A stretch of 64,000 bases of DNA from Streptomyces sp. NBC_00223 (GTDB lineage: Bacteria > Actinomycetota > Actinomycetes > Streptomycetales > Streptomycetaceae), in the NCBI RefSeq assembly GCF_036199905.1, contig NZ_CP108109.1, forward strand, positions 434,001 through 498,000, written 5' to 3'. A program made the position numbers and the translations under genes. The number at the start of each line of letters is the position of its first letter. The first letter of the stretch is position 1. The notes beneath the pieces were generated by a model. The model worked only from the letters and a program-made list of their open reading frames with translations, ran no database searches and was not told the DNA's origin. Positions 24,113 to 32,808 of the stretch are shown one piece after another.

Positions 24113-25726
24113 ATGGCGGACGCGGCGGAATTGGGCCGGGCGGACGAGGTGGACGCGGCTGGAGCGGGCCGGGCGGGCGCGGGCCGGGCGGGCGCGGCCG
24201 ATGTGGGGCCCGGGGACTCGGCCGAGGGGGACGGCGGGGGGCTCGTACCGCTGGACCGGCGGGTGTTCGCCGTCGCGGCAGCCGTCTTCGCCGTGCTGAT
24301 GGCGCTGTCCACGCGTTACGGCTTCCACCGCGACGAGCTGTACTTCCTCGACAGCGCCCGGCACCTCCAGGCGAGTTACGTCGACCAGCCGGCGCTGGCG
24401 CCGCTGCTGGCCCGGGTCTCGCTGTCGCTGTTCGGGGTCTCGGCGGCGGGCCTGCGGCTGTGGGCCGCGCTGGCCGCCGCGGGCACGGTGGTCGTGGGCG
24501 CCCTGACCGCGCGGGAGTTCGGCGGCGCGCGGCGCGCCCAACTGCTCGCGGCGATCGCTACGGCCACCATGCCCGTACTGCTGGGCGGCGCGCACGTCGC
24601 CAACACGACGTCGTACGAAATGCTGGCGTGGGCGTCGATCGCGCTCGTCGTCGTACGCATCGGCCGTACCGGGGACACGCGGTGGTGGCTCGCCGTGGGC
24701 GCGCTGGTCGGCGTCGGCGCGGAGTTCAACCACCTCGCGGGGATCTTCGGGGCCGTTCTGCTCGCCGCCGCGCTGACCGGCCCGGCCCGCCGGACCGTGG
24801 TCGACCTCCGGCTGCTCGCGGGCGTCGTCATCGCCGTGCTGCTCGTACTGCCCGACCTGTGGTGGCAGTCGCGGCACGGCTGGGCCATGTTCGAGATGAC
24901 CCGGGCGCTGAACGGCGAGAACGGCGGCCCGGGGAACATCCCCACCTGGATCGTCGGCCAGCTCGGCATGGCCTGCCTGGCGACGGCGGTGCTGTGGTTC
25001 GCGGGCCTACGGTTCCTGTGGCGGTCCGGCCGACCGCTGTGGCGATGCCTGCCGATCGCGTACGCCGTGCTGTTCGTGCTGTTCGCCGTCACGACCGGGG
25101 CGCAGGTGTACTACCTGGGCGGGCTCTACGTGTGCCTGCTGGCGGCCGGCGCGGTGGACCTCGACGCGTGGGTGCACTCCAGTCGGGAGCGGCTGCGCGG
25201 CATCGTGATCGGAACCTGCGTCTCGACCGCGCTGGCGGCTGTGATCGTACTGCCGGTGCTGCCGCCGTCCGACGCGGCCTGGACGTACGGCGTCAACACG
25301 AATTCGGGGGAATCCCTGGGCTGGCCCCAACTGGTCGGCACCGTACGGCAGGTGTGGACCGGGCTCCCGGCCGAGCAGCGCGCGAACGCGGTGATCTTCG
25401 CGGCCGACTACGGCGAGGCCGGCGCCGTCAACGAACTGGGCCGCGGCACCGGGCTGCCCACCGCCGTGGGCGCGCAGAACACCAACTGGTGGTGGGGGCC
25501 CGGCAATCCGCACGCCACGACCGTGGTGGCCATCGCCCCCGGCCCCGAGCATCTGCCCGGGTACGAGGCGGAGTTGCGCGAGCACTTCCGGAACGTGCGG
25601 GTGGCCGCGACCCTCACCAACCCCGAGGGCGTGCACAACATCGAGTGGGGCGGGCACGTCTACGTATGCACGGGGCCGCGGGAGCCGTGGGGCGAGATGT
25701 GGGGCGAACTGCGCCACTACGCGTGA
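24113..25726 (+). CDS. GT39-like (PMT/ArnT-type) membrane glycosyltransferase
   Basis: A 537-residue integral membrane protein with about 11 hydrophobic segments. The first loop carries the GT-C acidic motif FHRDELYFLDSARHLQ, followed by YVDQPALAPLLARVSLSLFG, as in the Streptomyces 'glycosyltransferase family 39' group. These use polyprenyl-phosphate sugars outside the membrane; acceptor unknown. The C-terminal soluble part (GTGLPTAVGAQNTNWWWGPG to YVCTGPREPWGEMWGELRHY) is conserved in this group. The start at 24113 (MADAAELG) is preceded by GGGTGCGGG; the first 45 residues are disordered. Confidence 0.85.
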   Translation: MADAAELGRADEVDAAGAGRAGAGRAGAADVGPGDSAEGDGGGLVPLDRRVFAVAAAVFAVLMALSTRYGFHRDELYFLDSARHLQASYVDQPALAPLLARVSLSLFGVSAAGLRLWAALAAAGTVVVGALTAREFGGARRAQLLAAIATATMPVLLGGAHVANTTSYEMLAWASIALVVVRIGRTGDTRWWLAVGALVGVGAEFNHLAGIFGAVLLAAALTGPARRTVVDLRLLAGVVIAVLLVLPDLWWQSRHGWAMFEMTRALNGENGGPGNIPTWIVGQLGMACLATAVLWFAGLRFLWRSGRPLWRCLPIAYAVLFVLFAVTTGAQVYYLGGLYVCLLAAGAVDLDAWVHSSRERLRGIVIGTCVSTALAAVIVLPVLPPSDAAWTYGVNTNSGESLGWPQLVGTVRQVWTGLPAEQRANAVIFAADYGEAGAVNELGRGTGLPTAVGAQNTNWWWGPGNPHATTVVAIAPGPEHLPGYEAELREHFRNVRVAATLTNPEGVHNIEWGGHVYVCTGPREPWGEMWGELRHYA

Positions 25727-25788
25727 GGCGGCACTGCGCGGGGGCGGGGCTTACCGGGGGCGGCTCGCGTGCTCGCGTGGGGCGGGGC

Positions 25789-26649
25789 TCAGAGCAGGAC
25801 CGCGCCCGTCACCGTCGCAGCGGCGCCGAGCAGCAGGCACGTGAGGACGAAGGCGATGTCCCAGGTGTTGGAGCGTCGGGCGACGGCGACGTCCAGCGTG
25901 TACTTCTCGGGGGCGTCGGGGGCGTAGTGGACGGTGACTTCCCGGCCGTACGCGGTGGCCCGTTCCTCCGGCTCGATCCGGAAACGGGCGGTGACCACCG
26001 TGTTGTCGCGCGTGGTGAAGGTGAGGACCGCCGCGTAACTGGTCCAGGCGGACCCGCCGTCGTCGTGGTCGGTCGTGAGGACGGCCACGACACGGCCCGG
26101 AACGGCGACTGCGGCGTCCAGCCTGGCGGCGTCACGGCATGCCCGGCGGAGATCGTCGCGCAGGAAGAACACGATGACGACGGCCAGCGGCACTCCCGCG
26201 CCGAGGAGGACCCACGGGTAGCCGTACCTGATCGTGGTGTCGGCGACCAGTCCGGCGTACAGCAGGAAGACCAGGAAGTGGGGCCAGGCAAGGCCACGCC
26301 GGTTGTCCCCGAGGTCGTACGCGATCCTGAAACGGCCGGGGTCGCCGGGCGGGTGGAGCACTGCCGGCTCGCGGCCGACCCACACCGTGTCCAGCCGGAT
26401 GCCCCTGTCCCCGGCCACGTAGGGCAGGACGTGCTCCTGTCCGGTGGCGGGGTCGGGGAAGGCGATCGTCACGGGTATCCCGGCCCGGCCGTCGCCTCCG
26501 TGGGGCGGGGTCCCCACCTCGGCTATCCGCCCGGGGACGCGCACGGCCCGCTGCGCCCGGGTGGTGCCGGCGAGCGACCGGCCATAACCGATCAGGGCGA
26601 GTGCGGCGCAGGCCGCGCACCACAGCAGCAGGGCTCCGTGCCAGCTCAT
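25789..26649 (-). CDS. DUF3592-type membrane protein
   Basis: A 286-residue protein with membrane segments near residues 5-20, 115-130, 138-155 and at the C-terminus (IAFVLTCLLLGAAATVTGAV). Two similar extracytoplasmic beta regions (RAVRVPGRIAEV to VWVGREPAVLHPP, and AVAVPGRVVAVLTTDHD to VTVHYAPDAPEKYTLD) each resemble a DUF3592 domain, so this is an internal duplication. Function unknown. The ATG at 26649 has AAGGGGAC upstream. Confidence 0.75.
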   Translation of the reverse strand: MSWHGALLLWCAACAALALIGYGRSLAGTTRAQRAVRVPGRIAEVGTPPHGGDGRAGIPVTIAFPDPATGQEHVLPYVAGDRGIRLDTVWVGREPAVLHPPGDPGRFRIAYDLGDNRRGLAWPHFLVFLLYAGLVADTTIRYGYPWVLLGAGVPLAVVIVFFLRDDLRRACRDAARLDAAVAVPGRVVAVLTTDHDDGGSAWTSYAAVLTFTTRDNTVVTARFRIEPEERATAYGREVTVHYAPDAPEKYTLDVAVARRSNTWDIAFVLTCLLLGAAATVTGAVLL

Positions 26650-27100
26650 GCCCGCGTCCCCTTGTCGGCTGCACGCGTCATCAGGTGCAAGATCTACCAC
26701 GGCCGGTGTCCACGTTCGGCGTGCGTGCCTGAGGTCCGCGCCCGGGGTCCGCGCCCGTCGTACGTGGTCGGCGTACGCGCCCGTCGTGGCCGGGAGCGGC
26801 CCCGCACTCGCTGTCCGGTGGCACCTCACCTTGAGCGTTTCCGCCTGCCGGTCACAGCGCCGGGTATGAGCCCTGACTGCGTTGCCGAGGGACCGGGCGG
26901 GGGCTGTAATAGGAGGGACGTTGGCGGTCCGGCCGTGGTTGCCTTGTTCGACGTCTTGGGTTCAGGGGTGTCCCCGGCGCGTGAGCCGTTCGACCACCTC
27001 CCTTCCCCACCACCAACCCCAGTGCCCTGTTGGCGCGTTGCCTCCGGAGGGGGCCGTGGGCTGTGGGTCGTTCCGAATTGTGCGAAGGGATTCTTGAAGC
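26650..27100. other. long intergenic region
   Basis: About 450 bases without a supported gene. Short direct repeats of 'gtccgcgcccg' and 'gtacgcgcccgtcgt' occur at 26735-26790. Its right end leads into the degenerate P-loop gene. Confidence 0.4.
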
Positions 27101-27526
27101 ATGCGGCGATACGTTCCCACCGGTACGCCGGGAGCGGGCAAGACGTCCATCCTGCGGTGCCTGGCCCAACTCAGCTACGGCGTTCTCAAGGAGGCCGCGA
27201 CGGCGGTCATCGCGCAGGCCCAGGCCGGGGGCGAGGACAAGCCCTGGATGCGAGCGACCTTCATCGACGACATCGTCGCCCTCCAACGGGAGCCGCAGGT
27301 GGCGGCCACCAACCCCGTCACTGTGTTCGACCGTTCACCGATCTGCGCCCACGCCCTCGCCACGTACCTGAGGTGGCCGTCTCCCCCACACTGGCCGCCG
27401 AACTCGAACGGATCGCCCTTTGAGCGGGACCTCCGGGCACTCCTGCGGGAGACGTCACCCGACAACCGCTTCGCGGAGTGCCTGCTGGCGACCGAGATCA
27501 AGAGTTGGCGCAAGCCACGCGGGTGA
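27101..27526 (+). pseudogene. second copy of the P-loop protein, frameshifted and truncated
   Basis: The first 90 codons copy the gene at 22588: MRRYVPTGTPGAGKTSILRC and FIDDIVALQREPQVAATNPV are near-identical, with a few substitutions. At about 27377 one C of the run in 'tggcccgtctcc' is lost, so the frame turns into WPSPPHWPPNSNGSP; the original frame (VSPTLAAELERIAL) then ends in a stop at 27421-27423. The C-terminal third has no counterpart. Walker A is intact, but the product is unlikely to fold. Confidence 0.85.
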
Positions 27527-27742
27527 TCAGTGACGCCGATCCCTCGACGGGCTGCCGCGTAGCCTTCCCGGCCAGGCCGTACCGACGGCGGCCGGATACT
27601 CGTCCAGGGTGCCCGAGGCATCGGCGACATCAAGTCAAAATACGGGATTGCACAAGTCCTGAAATCCCCTTGTGCCAACTTCAAATCGCTTGCAACACTT
27701 TGATGTTTGTATAGTAAACACAATCGAAAACAGGGGGAAGCT

Positions 27743-30700
27743 GTGATACCCAGAAAAATGCGGCGCGGGCTGGCAAGATTGGCATCATTTATTGCCTTTG
27801 TCTGCATCGCATGCCTGGTTATTTCCCCTACGGCATCCGCCACTCCGCTGAAGAAGGAAGCAAAGAGCAGCCAGGCCACCCACGTTCGAGGGCAGCAGCC
27901 GGCACCGGCGCCAAGCACCAAGGTGGGTCCCTACCACGCAGTCCGGCCAAGCACTTCAGAACTGAACGCCGCAAAGAAGGCAAAATCCGCCACGCCAGAT
28001 TTTGGGCCCGGCGAGCACATCGTCAGCGGATGGTCGGCGCACAAGTTGTCCATTGACCAGATGGTGCGCTATGGAATTAATTCCATCATTCAACCCGATG
28101 CCGTTCCCGAGGAGTGGCGTCCCACAGGTGCTCTGAGTGAATTGGCTCCCCTGTATCTGACTTACCTCATCGGCAAGTCGAAGCAGACGTCACCGGCTAC
28201 CCGCTCGTGGGTGGAATCGCTGACGAAGAACCTGGCAGCCGATCCCTCAGCGACCTCCGAGGTCCACCCCAAGTACTCACCCGTCCACCTGGAGCCCGCA
28301 AAGGCCACCGGGTCGGCGCAAAAACTCACTGCCGACGACAGCACCGATCCCAGCTGCGGCGATTCCTCCGTCTATGACTGGCCGGACCTGCCAACACAGC
28401 ACCACCGGTACTACTGCGACTACATCACGCCCGACTTCAACGTCCTTTACAACCACGGCACGGACCTGCCGGAATCCCATGGCGCAAACGGAATACCTTC
28501 GGCAATCATTACGATCGCCAACGCAGCAGAGGAGGCATACGGGCTGTACACCACCGGGGATGGGCTGCCCGGAGTCTCGGGTATGGGATATCAGGAGCCG
28601 TCCGGTCGGCTCACCATTTTCGTCGGAGACTGGATTCACGACCACTCGGACGACGGGGCAGCGTTCACCCTGCCGGTCGGACCCGGAAGTCAGCCGTCGA
28701 TCTGGATGCCGGCCGACCCACACGACTACGACGCGCTCGTCCGGCACGAACTTTTTCACGCATTTCAATACCAGTACATTTCCCAAATCGGCATAGTCTT
28801 GGATCCGTTCGCCGGATCTATCAATCTCTCCAGCGACTTCGCCGCCCTGAACTGGTGGATGGAATCAACAGCACAGTGGGCCACTCACCGGACCTACGTA
28901 CTCAACCCGTACTGGTACTTTGATTTCGACCCTGGCTGGACCTATTGGGACGGATATACGGCGAACGATTACGCAGACTATCAGCGCAGCTACTACGCCC
29001 AGGAACTTCCAGATTTCTTCACGGCGCCCGAACATGCCGTGAATTCATGGGCCGGACTCGGCTCCGGAAGACAGTACGGCGAGTTCGGTCTTGCTGAATA
29101 TCTGAGCGAACAGACCGACGACTCCGACGCGGTACTGAGGACCTGGCAGTCCATCAAGCAGGACGACCTCCTGCCGATGGACGCGATCAATACGGTCTTC
29201 GCGGGTTACGGTCTGGACTTCAAACAGGAACTGCTCGGTTTCGCGGCGGCGAACTACCGGATGGCCGGACCTGCCTCCTTCGACGGTTTCGGCGAAAGTG
29301 ACACCGAAAGCCTCTGGCCCTCGGTCCTGGAGAACAGCACATACGCCAATACGCACGCCGATTCGCATGGCCAGGCACGCCCTGCCCGGAATACCGCCAA
29401 CGTGACCACGACGGCCGGCGGAGATGTCATCCTCCAGCCCGGAGGTGCCGGATATGTGGATCTCATCCCCACCTCGGCGAGTGGAGGCCGGCGCATCACC
29501 GTCGCGGTTCACGCCGTCACCGGCACCGGCTCCCCCTCCGACACCCGATTCGGGCTGATTCCGTGGTACGGGTCGGTGCCTGGGCACCTGATCCAAGGGG
29601 ATTCCTCCGGCCATGTGTCAGCGGTGGTGGGAAACGGCGTCACCTTCGTGACTCTGGTGGTGGAGCGGTCGGACTACGTCAACTCCGCGGACTCCGTCCC
29701 GGCCAACTCACAGGCGGACGTGAGCTGGTACGCGACGTCGGAAGCCCCCGCACGCACCGCCGCCCAGCCCGATCCCGCAGCTGCCGGGCGGCTGGGGGGG
29801 TCGTTCATTCAGCCCGACCTGGTGGACCAGTGGTCGGACGCGACGCTGGCCGACGAGATGGCGGACATGAAGAACCTGCACATCTCGCGCCTGATCCTCC
29901 AATGGAGCGCGAACACGGCCGACAGCCACCGCAACGGGGCCAAGACCGCGGTCTATCCCACCAATCAGCCGGGCTACCTCCAAGTCACCTCCACGGACGT
30001 CGTCCAGCGGCTGTTGTCCGCCGCGGACACGGCAGGAGTGGAGGTGTGGGTCGGGCTCCCCACCAGTGACACATGGTGGTCGGTCTACGCCGGCGACTCG
30101 AGTTGGCTGGGTTACCAGGGAACCTCGGACCTGGCCGTCGCACATGAGTTGTGGAGCCGTTACCACAGTCACAGCTCTTTCAAGGGCTGGTATCTGCCCC
30201 TGGAAATGGACAACGTCCATTTCAGCAGCAGCTACGACCAGAACAACATGATTGATTTCTACAACCAGGTGATCGGCGGGTTGCGTACCGTCGACGACAC
30301 CATGCCCGTGGCCGTGGCACCGTTCTACAATGCCGTCAACACCGCACTCACCGGCTGGCAGTCGGCCAGCGCCTGGAGTGACATGTGGGAGAACATCCTC
30401 AGTCACACCGACATCGACGTCGTCGCGCTCCAGGACGGCGTCGGAGCGGGCCACGCGGACGCGGGCATGCTCCCGACCTGGTTCGCGGCCATGAAGGACG
30501 CCATCACCGCCGGGCATCCCAGCACTGTCCTGTATTCCGACAGTGAGACCTACATCATGGCGCTGCCGGGGCTGGAACCCATGCCGGCCAAAACGCTGGT
30601 CGCCGACCTGCACGCAGTCGAGAATTCCGTGGCCGGTTTCTGGTCGTTCTCTTTCAACCACTACCTCTCACTGAATTCTTCCTTGCCCACCGCGGCCTAC

Positions 30701-31513
30701 TTCAACGCCTACCAGTCGTGGGCACGGACCCCGACCGGCGACGGAGACGACGGCGACACACCGTCCACGCCGCCGCAGCCCAGCGCGACGGTGATGGGCC
30801 CGCAAACAGTCGCGCTCTCATGGCCGGACTCCACCGATACGGGAAGCGGAGTGGCCGGTTATCACATATACCGCAATGGTGAGCTGGTCACCGACAAACT
30901 CGGATCGTCCGGATCTTACTGGGACCGCCAACTCGACGGTGGCACCACCTATACCTACGGAATCCAGGCGTTCGACGGTTCCGGCAACACCTCCGCCATG
31001 AGCACCCTGGTGTCGGCCACCACCCCCGCGCTGCCGGCGGCCCCGGTGAACTACGCGCGCTGCGGCGCTCCCGACGGTCAGCCCGGCTGCTCCTACACCA
31101 GCGACACACCCGCCGACTTCAGCTACCCCGACACCGACGGCACCTCGCTGACGGACGGGCTGTACGGTGCCGACCTCTACGGGCCTCAGTGGCAGGGCCG
31201 CAACAACCCCGGCACATACAGCTTCACCGTCGACCTCGGCTCGGAGCGCGCCATCAAGGAGATCGACAGTTCCTGGTTCCAGGTCCGCCAGGACTACGTC
31301 TTCCTGCCCCCTCAGATACGGTACCTGGTGTCCGAGAACGGAGTGGATTACGGCCTGGTCAGCAGCATCGACCAGCCTGCCATCAGCGCCGGCATTCAGT
31401 CCAAGACCTACCGCGCCATCAACGTGGCGACGACCGGACGGTATGTGAGGATCGAGGTGGACGGCGGCACGGCATGGAGCATGGTCAACGAAGTGGAGGT
31501 TCGCGGGTCATGA
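27743..31513 (+). CDS. large secreted multidomain protein: HExxH metalloprotease, DUF4434-like, Fn3, discoidin-like
   Basis: 1256 residues from the GTG at 27743 (GGGGGAAG upstream; A+T-rich leader). A signal peptide (RRGLARLASFIAFVCIACLV ... SASATP) is followed by a metallopeptidase-like region: the zinc motif is H335-E-L-F-H339 (LVRHELFHAFQYQYI) and E374 in WWMESTAQWATH is the likely third ligand. From about residue 687 (GGSFIQPDLVDQWSDATLAD) to about 990 it resembles DUF4434, a TIM-barrel glycosidase-like domain. Then come an Fn3 domain (about 1010-1100, VAGYHIYRNGELV) and a discoidin-like domain to the end. It probably binds and degrades extracellular glycoprotein or polymer. Domain names are by visible motifs only. 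Confidence 0.8.
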   Translation: MIPRKMRRGLARLASFIAFVCIACLVISPTASATPLKKEAKSSQATHVRGQQPAPAPSTKVGPYHAVRPSTSELNAAKKAKSATPDFGPGEHIVSGWSAHKLSIDQMVRYGINSIIQPDAVPEEWRPTGALSELAPLYLTYLIGKSKQTSPATRSWVESLTKNLAADPSATSEVHPKYSPVHLEPAKATGSAQKLTADDSTDPSCGDSSVYDWPDLPTQHHRYYCDYITPDFNVLYNHGTDLPESHGANGIPSAIITIANAAEEAYGLYTTGDGLPGVSGMGYQEPSGRLTIFVGDWIHDHSDDGAAFTLPVGPGSQPSIWMPADPHDYDALVRHELFHAFQYQYISQIGIVLDPFAGSINLSSDFAALNWWMESTAQWATHRTYVLNPYWYFDFDPGWTYWDGYTANDYADYQRSYYAQELPDFFTAPEHAVNSWAGLGSGRQYGEFGLAEYLSEQTDDSDAVLRTWQSIKQDDLLPMDAINTVFAGYGLDFKQELLGFAAANYRMAGPASFDGFGESDTESLWPSVLENSTYANTHADSHGQARPARNTANVTTTAGGDVILQPGGAGYVDLIPTSASGGRRITVAVHAVTGTGSPSDTRFGLIPWYGSVPGHLIQGDSSGHVSAVVGNGVTFVTLVVERSDYVNSADSVPANSQADVSWYATSEAPARTAAQPDPAAAGRLGGSFIQPDLVDQWSDATLADEMADMKNLHISRLILQWSANTADSHRNGAKTAVYPTNQPGYLQVTSTDVVQRLLSAADTAGVEVWVGLPTSDTWWSVYAGDSSWLGYQGTSDLAVAHELWSRYHSHSSFKGWYLPLEMDNVHFSSSYDQNNMIDFYNQVIGGLRTVDDTMPVAVAPFYNAVNTALTGWQSASAWSDMWENILSHTDIDVVALQDGVGAGHADAGMLPTWFAAMKDAITAGHPSTVLYSDSETYIMALPGLEPMPAKTLVADLHAVENSVAGFWSFSFNHYLSLNSSLPTAAYFNAYQSWARTPTGDGDDGDTPSTPPQPSATVMGPQTVALSWPDSTDTGSGVAGYHIYRNGELVTDKLGSSGSYWDRQLDGGTTYTYGIQAFDGSGNTSAMSTLVSATTPALPAAPVNYARCGAPDGQPGCSYTSDTPADFSYPDTDGTSLTDGLYGADLYGPQWQGRNNPGTYSFTVDLGSERAIKEIDSSWFQVRQDYVFLPPQIRYLVSENGVDYGLVSSIDQPAISAGIQSKTYRAINVATTGRYVRIEVDGGTAWSMVNEVEVRGS

Positions 31514-31920
31514 CGTCGCACCGCCCCCGCCCCACGAACCCCGCCCCGGACGCGGCGGTCCGGAAGCGCCGGGCGCGGCTGTTCGCCGGTGCGGTCGCCG
31601 CTGCTGTTCTCACAGCCCCGCTTACCGCGTGCCAGCCCAAGTCGCAGTTCACCATCCACAACAACACCCACGAACGCCTGGTGATCAGCCATCTCGTCCT
31701 GGATCGCCCGGGCGCCGAGCCGATCAGGTATCCCGGCGGGAGCATCCCCCCGGGCAAGGCCAATATCTGGGCCATCCGTCTCGGGTCCGACGGCGATTGC
31801 GCCACGCAGTACCAGCTGATCGCCACCGCGCCCTCCGGCAGGACCTACACGTACGGGCCGCCTGTCTGCACAGGCGGAAGCTGGACGATCACCGACACCC
31901 CGGCCCCCACCGGAACCTGA
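31510..31920 (+). CDS. lipoprotein coupled to the metalloprotease gene
   Basis: A 136-residue protein with a lipoprotein signal: basic start (RKRRARLFAGAV), hydrophobic core and the lipobox LTAC with Cys41. The mature part is all-beta (KSQFTIHNNTHERLVISHLV, GDCATQYQLIATAPSGRTYT) with two more cysteines. I do not recognise the domain. Its ATG overlaps the stop of the preceding gene (ATGA), so the two are translated together; it may anchor or inhibit the large protein at the surface. Confidence 0.75.
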   Translation: MTSHRPRPTNPAPDAAVRKRRARLFAGAVAAAVLTAPLTACQPKSQFTIHNNTHERLVISHLVLDRPGAEPIRYPGGSIPPGKANIWAIRLGSDGDCATQYQLIATAPSGRTYTYGPPVCTGGSWTITDTPAPTGT

Positions 31921-32202
31921 CCTCCCCCGTGACGGTCACAGCCGCGCAGTCCGAGGGCTTCCGGGGGTCCAGGAGGCGGGCGTTACGGTGCCAGTGCCCG
32001 GTCAGGGCGGTCGGGAACACGGTCGCGTCCTGCGGTCGGCACCGAATGCGGCTGGCAGTGACCGTCCTGGGGGGCAGCACCCGGCCGGGGCGCAGGCGGC
32101 GGGGCGAGGCCCGAACAGGCGCGTGCGGGATCACCTTGTGGTCCGAATTGCCATCAACCGAGCCCCTGGGGTGGTTCCCACGTCCTGAAGGCTGCGGTTG
32201 TC
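31921..32202. other. intergenic
   Basis: No gene or clear hairpin seen; it precedes the decayed transporter. Confidence 0.3.
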
Positions 32203-32796
32203 GTGGGCGCGCCTGCCGGGCCGGGGCTGCGGGCGGAGCTCGTACAGCTTCGGCGTCCGCGGCTGCTTCTCGTCATGCTGCTCGGCGCGCTGGTGAACGC
32301 GGCGGCCTTCGGGAGCTTCACCTTTCTCGCCCCCGTCGTGACGGGCACCGCCGGGCTGGGCGAACTGTGGGTTTCCGTCGTACTGATGCTCTTCGGTGCG
32401 GGTTTCGTTCGCCGGTGTCGCGCTGGCGGGCCGGTACTCCGACCGGCGTCCCGGCCTGGTCGTCGCAGTCGGCGGGCTGCTGCTCGCCGGCTGGGCAGCC
32501 TGGCCGACAAGCCGGCCGCTCTGCTCGTACTCGTCTTCGCGCAGGGCGCGTTGTCGTTCGCGCTGGGCAGCACGCTCATCACGCAGGTCCTCTACAAGAC
32601 GGCCGGCGCTCCCACCATGGCGGGCTCGTACGCGACGGCGGCGGTCATCGCGGCGGGCACGTTGAGCGGTGGGGCCGGGGAGCTCGGCCCGCTCTGGGCG
32701 AGCGGACTCCTGGTCGCGGTCGCACTGCTCGTCGCCCTCCCCTTCCGGGACGCGCTCACGCCCGGGTGGTCGGGGGTTCGTCGCCGAGCGGACTGA
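32203..32796 (+). pseudogene. MFS drug-efflux transporter remnant (Cmx/CmlR-like), C-terminal half
   Basis: Three pieces in two frames reconstruct helices 7-12 of an MFS permease: LVMLLGALVNAAAFGSFTFL...VLMLFGAGF, then in another frame FAGVALAGRYSDRRPGLVVA, then back in the first frame ALLVLVFAQGALSFALGSTL to ALLVALPFRDAL. The shifts are near 32400 and 32510 and compensate, so the frame stays open although the middle is nonsense. The N-terminal half is missing. Similar to chloramphenicol-efflux type transporters of Streptomyces. Confidence 0.8.
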
Positions 32797-32808
32797 CAAG
32801 GCGGTCCG

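Noticed and set aside
26735..26790. Short direct repeats as a possible CRISPR or iteron array
   Set aside because: Only two or three imperfect copies with no regular spacing; typical low-complexity G+C-rich intergenic sequence.
24106..27423. A 1105-codon open frame on the plus strand
   Set aside because: It overlaps the GT39-like gene in another frame and runs antisense to the DUF3592-type gene. Its product is Arg/Gly/Ala-rich without any domain; high G+C lowers stop-codon frequency.
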